From the NCBI GenBank assembly GCA_030741175.1, contig JASLVT010000014.1, positions 1 through 13,781 on the forward strand: DNA of 13,781 nt, written 5' to 3'. This document shows positions 1 to 6,325 of this stretch, piece by piece. How positions within the stretch are numbered: position 1 is the first letter of the stretch; every line of letters begins with the position of its first letter. The DNA comes from Porticoccaceae bacterium (GTDB lineage: Bacteria; Pseudomonadota; Gammaproteobacteria; Pseudomonadales; Porticoccaceae). Made by a program: the position numbers and the translations under genes. Under the pieces are notes generated by a model. That model made no database searches. It saw only the letters and a program-made list of their open reading frames with translations, and was not told where the DNA came from.

Positions 1-687
1 GCCGGTATTGAGGTCACATTAGTAGGTGATTCACTAGGCAATGTAATTCAGGGCAGAGACAGCACCATTCCAGTGTCGGTCGATGAAATGGCCTATCACA
101 CCGAAATTGTAAAACGTGGCAATAGTCGCACATTACTGATGACCGATATGCCCTTTATGTCCTACGCATCGGAGAGCCAGGCACTAGATAATGCCGCTAT
201 ATTAATGCAGGCTGGTGCTCAGATGGTAAAACTCGAAGGCGGTGAATGGTTAGCAGAAACTATTTTCAAGCTCACCGAACGCGGTATCCCCGTTTGCGGT
301 CACGTTGGTCTAACACCGCAGTCAGTACATAAGCTAGGGGGTTACAGAGTACAGGGCAAAGAAGAGGATGCGGCGCAGCAGATGATTCAAGAAGCTCAAG
401 TACTTGAGGAAGCCGGAGCAGATCTGATGGTAGTGGAATGTGTGCCCTCTTCTCTGGGCAAAAAACTCGCCGAGAGCCTCAATATACCGGTGATTGGTAT
501 TGGCGCGGGACCGGATACCGATGCGCAGGTACTGGTGCTACAAGATATGTTGGGCATCTCGCAACGACTGCCAAAATTTTCTAAAAACTTTTTAGCAGAC
601 TCCACAAGTATCCAACAAGCCATCATAAATTATGGCAACGAAGTGCGCGCCGGCACTTTCCCAGCACCAGAACACTGCTTTAAATAA
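1..687 (+). CDS. panB: 3-methyl-2-oxobutanoate hydroxymethyltransferase (PanB), 5' end outside window
   Basis: PanB transfers a hydroxymethyl group from 5,10-methylene-tetrahydrofolate to 3-methyl-2-oxobutanoate, making ketopantoate for pantothenate and CoA in the cytosol. The reading frame is open from base 1, and 228 residues plus TAA are visible. Against E. coli PanB (264 aa) about 35 N-terminal residues are missing, cut by the window edge. Visible family motifs are VGDSLGNVIQG (fragment residues 8-18, metal-ligand Asp), TDMPFMSYA (second metal Asp), MVKLEGGEW (metal Glu), CGHVGLTPQS, VVECVPSS (catalytic Glu) and IPVIGIGAG. The C-terminus (PKFSKNF then EHCFK) matches the family end. The GTG at 73 opens a shorter frame but is not the real start, because conserved PanB sequence lies before it. 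The next gene, 17 bp on, is a glutathione peroxidase and not the usual panC. Confidence 0.96.
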   Translation, partial: AGIEVTLVGDSLGNVIQGRDSTIPVSVDEMAYHTEIVKRGNSRTLLMTDMPFMSYASESQALDNAAILMQAGAQMVKLEGGEWLAETIFKLTERGIPVCGHVGLTPQSVHKLGGYRVQGKEEDAAQQMIQEAQVLEEAGADLMVVECVPSSLGKKLAESLNIPVIGIGAGPDTDAQVLVLQDMLGISQRLPKFSKNFLADSTSIQQAIINYGNEVRAGTFPAPEHCFK

Positions 688-704
688 AAATATAAGGTAA
701 TCAA

Positions 705-1190
705 ATGTCTCAAGCGCAAAATATTTATGAATTTTCTGTACCCACAAGCACTGGCGATGAACAAGCATTGAGTGACTATCGCGGTAAGGTCGTACTTATT
801 GTAAATACCGCCAGTAAATGTGGTTTTACCCCCCAGTATGAGGGCTTGCAAGCACTGCATGATACCTATGCCGAACGCGGCCTCGTTGTTATTGCACTGC
901 CCTGTAATCAGTTCCGCGGACAAGAGCCAGGCACCAATGCCGAAGTGCAGGAATTCTGTCAGATGAACTACGGCCTGAGTTTCCCTGTAATGGGTAAGAT
1001 CGAGGTAAACGGCAAGGGAAGACACCCACTTTACAGCTATCTCACTGAGAAGGCAGGCGGGCTTTTCAATAATAATATCAAATGGAATTTCACCAAGTTT
1101 TTGGTTGATCGCAATGGTGAGGTAGTCGATCGATTTGCCACCATCACTAAACCGGCCGACCTTACTAAGGCGATAGAAAAACTGCTTTAA
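705..1190 (+). CDS. Glutathione peroxidase family protein (Cys type, BtuE-like)
   Basis: A 161-residue thiol peroxidase that reduces H2O2 and organic hydroperoxides in the cytosol, using thioredoxin or glutathione. The peroxidatic residue is Cys39 in NTASKCGFTPQY, a normal TGT codon, so this is not a selenoprotein. The rest of the catalytic tetrad is visible: Gln73 in NQFRGQEPG, and Trp127-Asn128 in KWNFTKF. Cys67 (ALPCNQF) and Cys85 (EFCQMNYG) are also present. Cys85 lies near the resolving-Cys region of thioredoxin-dependent members, but whether it resolves is inference. Length is typical for bacterial Gpx. The start is ATG 705 with AAGG at 694-697, 7 nt upstream. It follows panB by 17 bp and may be cotranscribed with it. 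It is convergent with the symporter gene on the other strand. I give no symbol because btuE and gpx names are used interchangeably. Confidence 0.93.
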   Translation: MSQAQNIYEFSVPTSTGDEQALSDYRGKVVLIVNTASKCGFTPQYEGLQALHDTYAERGLVVIALPCNQFRGQEPGTNAEVQEFCQMNYGLSFPVMGKIEVNGKGRHPLYSYLTEKAGGLFNNNIKWNFTKFLVDRNGEVVDRFATITKPADLTKAIEKLL

Positions 1191-1213
1191 GAGCTATTAT
1201 TCAGTTAACTCAA

Positions 1214-1279
1214 AAGCTGCGGCAACGAGAGCGGGATATTAATTTTTTTTCAATTCGGCGAAGTATCTGGCCGCAGCTT
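1214..1279. repeat. 10-bp inverted repeat at the gpx/symporter convergent junction
   Basis: AAGCTGCGGC (1214-1223) is perfectly complementary to GCCGCAGCTT (1270-1279), with a 46-nt loop between. In the leftward transcript the first arm lies in the last codons of the symporter gene (encoding QAAAR) and the second arm lies after its stop codon, so the stop would sit in the loop. The 3' arm on that strand ends CTTTTGAG, a very short T run. It could be a 3'-end stability or termination structure. The long loop and weak T tract make a standard intrinsic terminator doubtful, and roughly one such repeat is expected by chance in a window this size. Confidence 0.3.
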
Positions 1280-2615
1280 GGTTGACTTTGGGTGCCAGAT
1301 ACAGGGTAGAGATCATTGTCGGAATCGCCATGGTAGCGTAACTGGCTAAAATCAAACCATTGACAATATCCATCGACACCACAGCGCCACCTACCAACAG
1401 CGCCAAATAAACAGGGGTGTACCAGTACTGACGTTTGGCACCGAACAGAAAACCCATCGATTTAACGCCATAGAACCACATGGTGACCATGGTGCTAAAA
1501 CTCAGCAAACCCACCATCACTAACAGCAAATAAACCCCAGTTACCGGAAAAACTTGCTCGATGGCACGCGCAGTTAAGGTTACCCCTGCAATACCCACTT
1601 CGGTCTGCCACACGCCGGTCAGAAGAATAATTAACGCCGTGCAGGTACAAACCAGAAGGGTATCTACCACCGGACCGACCATAGCGACGATACCCTCTCG
1701 GATGGGCTGCGCTGTTTTTGCGGCGCCATGCGCCATCGACTCAGTACCAATACCAGCCTCATTGGAAAAAGCACCACGACGCACACCAATAAGAATCACT
1801 GCGCCTATAGAGCCGCCTGCGGCGGCCTCACCGGTAAACGCATCAGTCACAATAAGCCAGAGAGTGGCGGGAATTTGATCGACAAAGTTTATTAATACCG
1901 TTGCCGTTATTATCAGGTAAAGTACCACCATTGAGGGAACCAAGCGCACTGTCAGCCGACCAATACGCTCAATACGGCCAATAACAACAACAGCCACCAA
2001 CATCGCCACCACCAGACTAGCGATCAGATCGAAGTTAAAATGTTGGTCTTGTGTTGCCCAACCGGCAGGTATTGCAACCGCATCGCGTAACAACTGGATA
2101 AATTGATTGGCTTGAAAGATAGGCAGGGCACCAATAAGACAGGCCACGGCAAACAGTGCAGCCAATGGATACCAACGTTTACCCATACCTTCCATAATCA
2201 CGTACATCGGGCCACCTTGAACCACACCCTCAGAATCATGACCACGATACATTACAGCCAGAGAAGCGGTATAGAATTTAGTCGCGACACCAACAATAGC
2301 GGTTACCCACATCCAGAACACCGCCCCGGGACCACCGATGCTAATAGCAATTGCAACGCCAGCAATATTACCAAGACCCAATGTCCCCGATAGCGCCGTT
2401 GCAAGGGCTTGAGAATGAGGAATATGTCCGGGATCATTGGAATTACTATATCTGCCGGTTAGCAGAGCAACCGCATGACCAAAATATCGGTACGGCTGGA
2501 AACGCGAATAAACAAGGAAGAACAGCCCACCACCCACAAGCAACACCACCAATGGCGTGCTCCACATCATATCGGCCCAAGCATTAAAAAAATCTTCGAG
2601 TTGTTGCAGACTCAT
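1239..2615 (-). CDS. Alanine/glycine:cation symporter family (AGCS) transporter
   Basis: An inner-membrane Na+-coupled (or H+-coupled) small amino-acid symporter of the AGCS family (AlsT/DagA/AgcS relatives), 458 aa, within the usual 440-540 range. Family signatures visible are SGTLGLGNIAGVA (residues 76-88), GGPGAVFWMW (94-103), GGPMYVI (134-140) and, later, RRGAFSNEAGIGTES, the conserved loop region. Hydrophobic stretches run through the whole protein, about ten or eleven segments by eye. Alanine or glycine as substrate is inferred from the family only. The ATG at 2615 is preceded by AAGAAG, a weak ribosome site. It lies 37 bp downstream of fur on the same strand, so cotranscription with fur is possible. 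It is convergent with the peroxidase gene. Confidence 0.93.
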   Translation of the reverse strand: MSLQQLEDFFNAWADMMWSTPLVVLLVGGGLFFLVYSRFQPYRYFGHAVALLTGRYSNSNDPGHIPHSQALATALSGTLGLGNIAGVAIAISIGGPGAVFWMWVTAIVGVATKFYTASLAVMYRGHDSEGVVQGGPMYVIMEGMGKRWYPLAALFAVACLIGALPIFQANQFIQLLRDAVAIPAGWATQDQHFNFDLIASLVVAMLVAVVVIGRIERIGRLTVRLVPSMVVLYLIITATVLINFVDQIPATLWLIVTDAFTGEAAAGGSIGAVILIGVRRGAFSNEAGIGTESMAHGAAKTAQPIREGIVAMVGPVVDTLLVCTCTALIILLTGVWQTEVGIAGVTLTARAIEQVFPVTGVYLLLVMVGLLSFSTMVTMWFYGVKSMGFLFGAKRQYWYTPVYLALLVGGAVVSMDIVNGLILASYATMAIPTMISTLYLAPKVNQAAARYFAELKKN

Positions 2616-2617
2616 AT

Positions 2618-2652
2618 TGGCTTCTTATTATTTTACTATTTTTTGTAAGCCA
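2618..2652 (-). repeat. Inverted repeat in the fur/symporter intergenic gap
   Basis: TGGCTT (2618-2623) and AAGCCA (2647-2652) are complementary and enclose 23 very A+T-rich bases, filling nearly all of the 37-bp gap between the fur stop and the symporter start. In the leftward transcript the 3' arm overlaps the AAGAAG ribosome site of the symporter. A fold could reduce its translation, but a 6-bp stem with this loop is weak and may be chance. Confidence 0.22.
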
Positions 2653-3060
2653 TCAACCTTTTGGTTTCACATAGAGAACCAAACTGTGACCAACTAATTC
2701 ATAGCCTTTTTGATTGGCCAAGGTTTCCTGAATTTTTTCAATTTCCTCGTTATGGAACTCAATAACAGCTCCGGTCTCGGTACAGACCATATGGTCATGA
2801 TGCTCTCCACGATTGAGCTCATATACCGCTGGACCATTATCAAAATTATGCCTTTCAATAAGACCCGCCACCTCAAACTGGGTGAGTACTCTGTAGACCG
2901 TAGCAATACCCACATCCTCGCCAGCATCGCGCAACAGCTGATAAATATCTTCAGCAGTCATATGGCGATCAGGGCTGTTTTCCAATATCTGTAGTATCTT
3001 GACTCTTGGCAGTGTGACCTTGAGTCCGACTTTTTTTAGTTCCTGATCTTCTGTAGGCAT
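2653..3060 (-). CDS. fur: Ferric uptake regulator Fur
   Basis: A 135-residue Fe(II)-dependent repressor that binds Fur boxes at iron-uptake and iron-storage genes. The N-terminal winged helix includes the recognition helix VGIATVYRVLTQFE (residues 50-63). The metal/dimer domain carries HHDHM (87-91), Cys93, and a later Glu and His (E101, H125). Only one Cys follows HHDHM and there is no CxxC pair as in E. coli Fur. This agrees with Pseudomonas-type Fur proteins, so it is not a defect. N-terminal ELKKVGLKVTLPR and the length of 134-136 aa fit that group. The start is ATG at 3060 with AAGGGG 6 nt upstream. It is divergent from bamE, the order seen in Pseudomonas (fur next to omlA). Confidence 0.97.
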   Translation of the reverse strand: MPTEDQELKKVGLKVTLPRVKILQILENSPDRHMTAEDIYQLLRDAGEDVGIATVYRVLTQFEVAGLIERHNFDNGPAVYELNRGEHHDHMVCTETGAVIEFHNEEIEKIQETLANQKGYELVGHSLVLYVKPKG

Positions 3061-3130
3061 GCTTACCCCTTCTTTATATCGCTATCATTCGGTATTATCC
3101 CTGTTCGCGCAACTAACTGGAAGCCCACCG
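3061..3130. promoter_or_regulatory. fur/bamE divergent intergenic region
   Basis: Seventy bases separate the fur ATG from the bamE ATG and must hold both promoters unless they lie inside the genes. It contains the ribosome sites of both genes (AAGGGG for fur on the minus strand; GGAAG at 3119-3123 for bamE) and an A+T-rich core. TATTAT at 3093-3098 could be a bamE -10, but no good -35 pairs with it. On the minus strand 3081-3099 begins GATAAT and agrees with the 19-bp Fur consensus at about 11 of 19 positions by my count, which is too weak to call a Fur box. Confidence 0.35.
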
Positions 3131-3484
3131 ATGCGATTAACCATTATCTACTTAATCACTTTTACACTACTATCTGCTGGTTGCAGTTGGTTAAAGTTCC
3201 CTGGCGTGCACAAGGTCGATGTTCAACAGGGAAATATTGTCGATCAAGATATGATCGATAAGTTGCGTCCCGGCATGAGCATGACTCAGGTACAGTTTGT
3301 ACTAGGCACTCCACTAGTCATCGACACATTCAATCAAAAGCGCTGGGATTACTTTTACAGCCGCGACTCCTCTGCCGGAGTCAAAACAGAAGAGCGAGTC
3401 ACCATTTACTTTGACGCTGAGGGCAATCTAGAGCGCATGACCGGTGATTATTTACCCAGTTCGGCGACCACTGACGAACCCTAA
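3131..3484 (+). CDS. bamE: Outer membrane protein assembly factor BamE (OmlA/SmpA lipoprotein)
   Basis: A 117-residue lipoprotein of the BAM complex that folds beta-barrel proteins into the outer membrane. The signal peptide MRLTIIYLITFTLLSAG ends at lipid-acceptor Cys18. The lipobox LLSAGC resembles the LTAGC of E. coli BamE. The mature part shows the family core: QQGNIVDQDMIDKLRPGMS, then QVQFVLGTPLVIDTF and a WDYFYSR strand, ending in a polar tail. I chose ATG 3131 over an in-frame ATG at 3059 because it gives a proper lipoprotein signal at the N-terminus and has GGAAG (3119-3123) 7 nt upstream, while the longer frame would overlap fur. It is convergent with rnfH, with only 18 bp between the two stops. 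Confidence 0.95.
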   Translation: MRLTIIYLITFTLLSAGCSWLKFPGVHKVDVQQGNIVDQDMIDKLRPGMSMTQVQFVLGTPLVIDTFNQKRWDYFYSRDSSAGVKTEERVTIYFDAEGNLERMTGDYLPSSATTDEP

Positions 3485-3502
3485 GCCCAGCACAACCATT
3501 GT

Positions 3503-3826
3503 TTAAGTCTGAGCTCGCTTGGCTTTGGCCTCTGCGGCTCGACGGCGACGCACCTCTTTTGGGTCAGCAATCAATGGTCGGTAGATCTCCACCCGATCCA
3601 TCGGTTGCAGCTGGTACTGAGCCGGCTCACTTAGCCCTTTTGTGCCTAAAACCTGAGAAAAAATCCCCATACTGTCCTTGCTGGCATCAATCTCTGGGAA
3701 AGACTCCAAAATGCCAGACATTTTAACCGCCTCCAGAGCGGTAGTTCCGGGCTCCACAGATAGGCTTTTTAGCACCTGTTTTTGCGGCAGCGCATAGGCG
3801 ACTTCAACAGTTATCAACTCAGTCAT
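3503..3826 (-). CDS. rnfH: RnfH family ubiquitin-fold protein (RatB, UPF0125)
   Basis: A 107-residue protein of the RnfH/RatB family (beta-grasp fold). Its role is not settled: it was named for the Rnf complex and described as RatB beside RatA in E. coli. Recognisable features are ITVEVAYALPQKQ at the start, TTALEAVKMSGI in the middle, MGIFSQ, then DRVEIYRPLIADPKEVRRRRA near the end, and a basic Ala/Lys tail. The start is ATG 3826 (MTELITVEV), preceded by GGAG 8 nt upstream. A longer in-frame ATG at 3943 would run deep into ratA and adds 39 residues with no family character. It overlaps the 3' end of ratA by 8 bp (3819-3826), so translation of the two is probably coupled. The same pair order occurs in E. 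coli and Pseudomonas. Confidence 0.92.
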   Translation of the reverse strand: MTELITVEVAYALPQKQVLKSLSVEPGTTALEAVKMSGILESFPEIDASKDSMGIFSQVLGTKGLSEPAQYQLQPMDRVEIYRPLIADPKEVRRRRAAEAKAKRAQT

Positions 3827-4265
3827 TATTCGACTCCAAAAGGACTTTATCGGCCCGCTGGCACAGCGAGTCAACGAGATTATTCGCCACTCCCGCAAAT
3901 AGCGACGACCCTGCCAAACCAAGGCCTTTGCGGCTAAACTCAAACTCTAAATGTAAAGATACCTTACAGGCGCTTTCAGTAAGGGACTTGAATGACCATA
4001 GCCCCTTAAACATTTTAAATGGGCCATCCTGAAGTTGCATCTCAATTTGGTGCGGTGCTTCTAACCTGTTGCGGGTAACAAAACTAATCTGCATACCAGC
4101 CTTCTTAAGATCTAATCTTGCCAGCATGCTCTGCTCATTGTGTTCAAAAATCTCCACCCCAACGCACCCGTCCATAAACTCTGGATAGCTAGCCACATCG
4201 TTAACTAAGTCATACATCGCCTGTGCAGAGTGCGTAACTAGCGCTGAGCGTGAAATTACTGTCAT
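3819..4265 (-). CDS. ratA: RatA / COQ10-like START-domain protein
   Basis: A 148-residue polyketide cyclase/START-fold protein, homologous to E. coli RatA and mitochondrial Coq10. E. coli RatA was reported to block 70S ribosome association, while the Coq10 relationship points to ubiquinone or lipid binding. The sequence does not decide between them. Typical segments are ISRSALV at the N-terminus, YDLVNDVASYPEFMDGC, RLDLKKAGMQISFVTRN, DGPFKMFKGLWSF and LHLEFEFSRKG. Start choice is uncertain. ATG 4265 gives the family-like MTVISRSALV, but a GTG two codons earlier (4271) has TAGG at a better distance (about 5 nt rather than 11). It lies about 12 bp downstream of the NSS transporter stop and overlaps rnfH, which points to a three-gene leftward operon. 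Confidence 0.92.
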   Translation of the reverse strand: MTVISRSALVTHSAQAMYDLVNDVASYPEFMDGCVGVEIFEHNEQSMLARLDLKKAGMQISFVTRNRLEAPHQIEMQLQDGPFKMFKGLWSFKSLTESACKVSLHLEFEFSRKGLGLAGSSLFAGVANNLVDSLCQRADKVLLESNND

Positions 4266-4277
4266 TACCACAAATAC

Positions 4278-5651
4278 CTAAGATAAAAACTTATCATAGA
4301 TACCCATCACAAAAACAGCCGCTATCGCCACTGGCGCTATATTTCGTACAGTGAATAACCAGAGCGAGCTAACCGTCTGCGATGTACCCTCTAGCTGCTC
4401 CTCAACCAGTTTCTTATTCATCGCATAGCCAACAAATAGCGCAATCATCAGACCGGAAATTGGCAACATAATATTGGCAGTTAAAAAGTCGAGAAAATCA
4501 AAAAAGGTAAAACCTAGGAGACGGTATTCAGACCAGATATTAAATGAAAATACCGACCCTAGACCAAGTAGCCAAGCGAAGCCTGCAAGCATAAGGTTGG
4601 CTCTAACCCGATCTAGATTTTTGGTCTCGATTAACCAAGCGACACAGGGTTCCAACAGTGATATTGCCGAGCTCCAAGCAGCGATTGACACCAAAACAAA
4701 AAAGATTGAACCGATTAACACGCCACCCGGCATGGCACCAAAGGCAACCGGCAAACTGATAAACATTAATCCAGGTCCAGCACTGGGTTCTATCCCCTGA
4801 GTGGCAAACACAAAAGAGAAAATTATCAAACCAGAGATAATTGCCACCGCACTATCGAAGAACGCTACCACTAGAATAGTTTTTCCAATATTGGCTTTCT
4901 CAGGCATATAGGCGCCATAGGCCATAATTGCACCCATGCCGATACTCAATGTGAAGAATGCCTGCCCCATAGCCTCCAACACAGCACGCCAATTTAATGC
5001 CGCGAAATCAAAATCAAATAGAAATGCCCAAGCCGCAGCAAAATTGCCCTTTAAAACAGAGAAGCCAAGCAACACTAGCATCATCAAAAACAGTAGAGGC
5101 ATCAAAATCTCTACCGCAACGCCCAGTCCTTTTTTAACGCCACCCACTACAACACCGACACAGAGCAGCATAAAAATAGTTTGCCAGAGTACAAGACGAC
5201 TTGGGTCAGCGAGCAAATTTTCAAACACCGTGCCTGCAGATGCCCCATTGGCACCGATGAGATTTCCCGATGCCACTTCAAAAATATAGCCTAGCGCCCA
5301 GCCAGCGATTACCGCATAAAAAGACAGGATTAACATACCTGCAACTACACCCAACCATCCCAAAGAGCCCCAGCGCTTGTCAGCACCGCTCTCCGCAACG
5401 GTATCTCGCACTGAGTTAATCGGACTCTTGCGCCCATGACGGCCAATCATGACTTCTGCCATCATCACCGGCACGCCGATTAGCAGAATACAAATCAGAT
5501 ACATCAGCACAAAAGCGCCACCCCCATTACTGCCAGCAACATAGGGGAACTTCCACATATTGCCGAGACCGACCGCTGATCCCGTGGCCGCCATTATGAA
5601 TGTCCAACGGCTAACCCAAGCGCCATGCATACCTTTTTGTTGTAATGCCAT
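4278..5651 (-). CDS. Sodium-dependent transporter, NSS/SNF family
   Basis: A 457-residue LeuT-fold inner-membrane symporter that moves an amino acid or related solute with Na+. The substrate cannot be told from sequence. TM1 carries the hallmark TGSAVGLGNMWKFPY (residues 23-37), whose Ala, Val and Asn match the Na+-site residues known from LeuT, followed by SNGGGAF. I count about 11 hydrophobic segments, the usual number for bacterial members. I chose ATG 5651 (MALQQKGMHG) with GAG 6 nt upstream. A TTG at 5678 would add nine Asn-rich residues lacking family character. ratA begins within about 12 bp of its end, so it probably leads the operon transporter-ratA-rnfH. In Pseudomonas and E. coli ratA lies directly beside smpB, so this gene is an insertion into that locus. 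Its base composition looks like its neighbours. Confidence 0.93.
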   Translation of the reverse strand: MALQQKGMHGAWVSRWTFIMAATGSAVGLGNMWKFPYVAGSNGGGAFVLMYLICILLIGVPVMMAEVMIGRHGRKSPINSVRDTVAESGADKRWGSLGWLGVVAGMLILSFYAVIAGWALGYIFEVASGNLIGANGASAGTVFENLLADPSRLVLWQTIFMLLCVGVVVGGVKKGLGVAVEILMPLLFLMMLVLLGFSVLKGNFAAAWAFLFDFDFAALNWRAVLEAMGQAFFTLSIGMGAIMAYGAYMPEKANIGKTILVVAFFDSAVAIISGLIIFSFVFATQGIEPSAGPGLMFISLPVAFGAMPGGVLIGSIFFVLVSIAAWSSAISLLEPCVAWLIETKNLDRVRANLMLAGFAWLLGLGSVFSFNIWSEYRLLGFTFFDFLDFLTANIMLPISGLMIALFVGYAMNKKLVEEQLEGTSQTVSSLWLFTVRNIAPVAIAAVFVMGIYDKFLS

Positions 5652-5685
5652 AATTAACTCAATATTGTTATTATTCAATTATCCA

Positions 5686-5714
5686 ATTGTAACCTACATC
5701 GGCAGAGTAGCGAA
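5686..5714 (-). promoter_or_regulatory. Candidate promoter for the NSS-ratA-rnfH operon
   Basis: On the minus strand TACAAT (5686-5691) is a 5/6 match to the -10 consensus, with TTCGCT (5709-5714) 17 bp upstream as a poor -35. It would start transcription near 5679 and give a leader of about 28 nt to the ATG at 5651, which agrees with that start choice. It is back to back with the smpB promoter. Confidence 0.35.
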
Positions 5715-5752
5715 TAATCACCTGAAATAAGCGGGTTGTTTTTGAATATAAA

Positions 5753-5780
5753 ATGACAATACCAATCGCCCACGTATAAT
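5753..5780 (+). promoter_or_regulatory. smpB sigma70 promoter placed for a leaderless start
   Basis: ATGACA (5753-5758, 5/6 to TTGACA), a 16-bp spacer and a perfect TATAAT (5775-5780) form the best promoter in the window, with an A+T-rich tract just upstream. If the last T of the -10 is position -7, +1 is base 5787, the A of the smpB ATG. The six bases between (CCACCC) hold no Shine-Dalgarno sequence. Confidence 0.65.
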
Positions 5781-5786
5781 CCACCC

Positions 5787-6260
5787 ATGAGTAAAAAGAA
5801 GCCCAAACAATCTCCCGGTACTATTGCGTTAAATCGCAAGGTCAAACATGATTATTTTATTGAAGAGACCTTCGAGGCTGGTGTCGCACTGTTGGGTTGG
5901 GAGGTAAAGAGCCTCAGAGAAGCCAGAGTGAATCTAACCGATACCTATGTATTTATTAAAAATGGTGAGGCTTTTTTAATTGGTACCAACATCACACCGC
6001 TGCCGGCAGCCTCCACTCATTATGTCACCGACCCCACAAGAACAAGAAAGCTGCTACTCAATCAGCGAGAATTGCGCAAACTTGAAGAAGGGGTCAATCA
6101 GAAAGGCCATACCTGCGTGTGCACAGCTCTCTATTGGAAGGGCCATCTAATCAAATGTGAGATTGCGCTCGCCAAGGGTAAGGTTTCATACGATAAACGC
6201 ATGGATGATAAAGAGCGTGACTGGAATCGCCAGAAGCAGCGCTTGATGCGTCATAATTAA
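5787..6260 (+). CDS. smpB: SsrA-binding protein SmpB
   Basis: A 157-residue RNA-binding protein that brings tmRNA to stalled ribosomes in trans-translation. Family motifs visible are [17 protein letters not shown] (16-32), [11 protein letters not shown] (37-47), [21 protein letters not shown] (82-96), [16 protein letters not shown] (129-138) and the basic tail [14 protein letters not shown] that occupies the empty mRNA channel. Length is normal for the family. ATG 5787 is the only plausible start: no ATG upstream in frame, and the next Met is at residue 139. There is no ribosome binding site, and the promoter lies directly against the ATG. No tmRNA gene is visible in the 65 bases downstream. 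It is divergent from the NSS transporter and followed by cysZ. Confidence 0.97.
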   Translation: MSKKKPKQSPGTIALNRKVKHDYFIEETFEAGVALLGWEVKSLREARVNLTDTYVFIKNGEAFLIGTNITPLPAASTHYVTDPTRTRKLLLNQRELRKLEEGVNQKGHTCVCTALYWKGHLIKCEIALAKGKVSYDKRMDDKERDWNRQKQRLMRHN

Positions 6261-6325
6261 ACTGTCTTTCAACACTGTATTGAGTATCAGGGTGCCACCA
6301 TCTGGTCTTTTAAAGTCATAGCGTT

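Noticed and set aside
705..1190. Selenoprotein glutathione peroxidase
   Set aside because: The catalytic position is a TGT cysteine codon and no in-frame TGA occurs before the TAA stop.
1224..1250. Intrinsic terminator for the peroxidase gene ending in the T8 run at 1243-1250
   Set aside because: No G+C-rich stem directly precedes the T run; only 3-bp pairings were found. The T run is the complement of Lys codons and flanking bases at the end of the symporter gene.
3081..3099. Fur box in the fur/bamE intergenic region
   Set aside because: On the minus strand it starts with GATAAT, but only about 11 of 19 positions agree with the consensus and the central part does not fit. Autoregulation of fur is plausible but is not shown by this site.
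3819..4265. RatA/RnfH as a toxin-antitoxin module
   Set aside because: The family name comes from one E. coli report. The pair is core and conserved across gammaproteobacteria beside smpB and bamE, and the RatA sequence is a Coq10-like START domain, so a selfish toxin system is not supported here.
4474..5289. Plus-strand reading frames opposite the NSS transporter
   Set aside because: These lie wholly inside a gene with clear family motifs on the other strand and have no recognisable protein features. Similar antisense frames across panB, the symporter, prmC and prfA were dropped for the same reason.
6261..6325. tmRNA gene (ssrA) next to smpB
   Set aside because: Only 65 bp separate smpB from cysZ, far too short for tmRNA, and no tRNA-like end or tag-coding sequence is visible.
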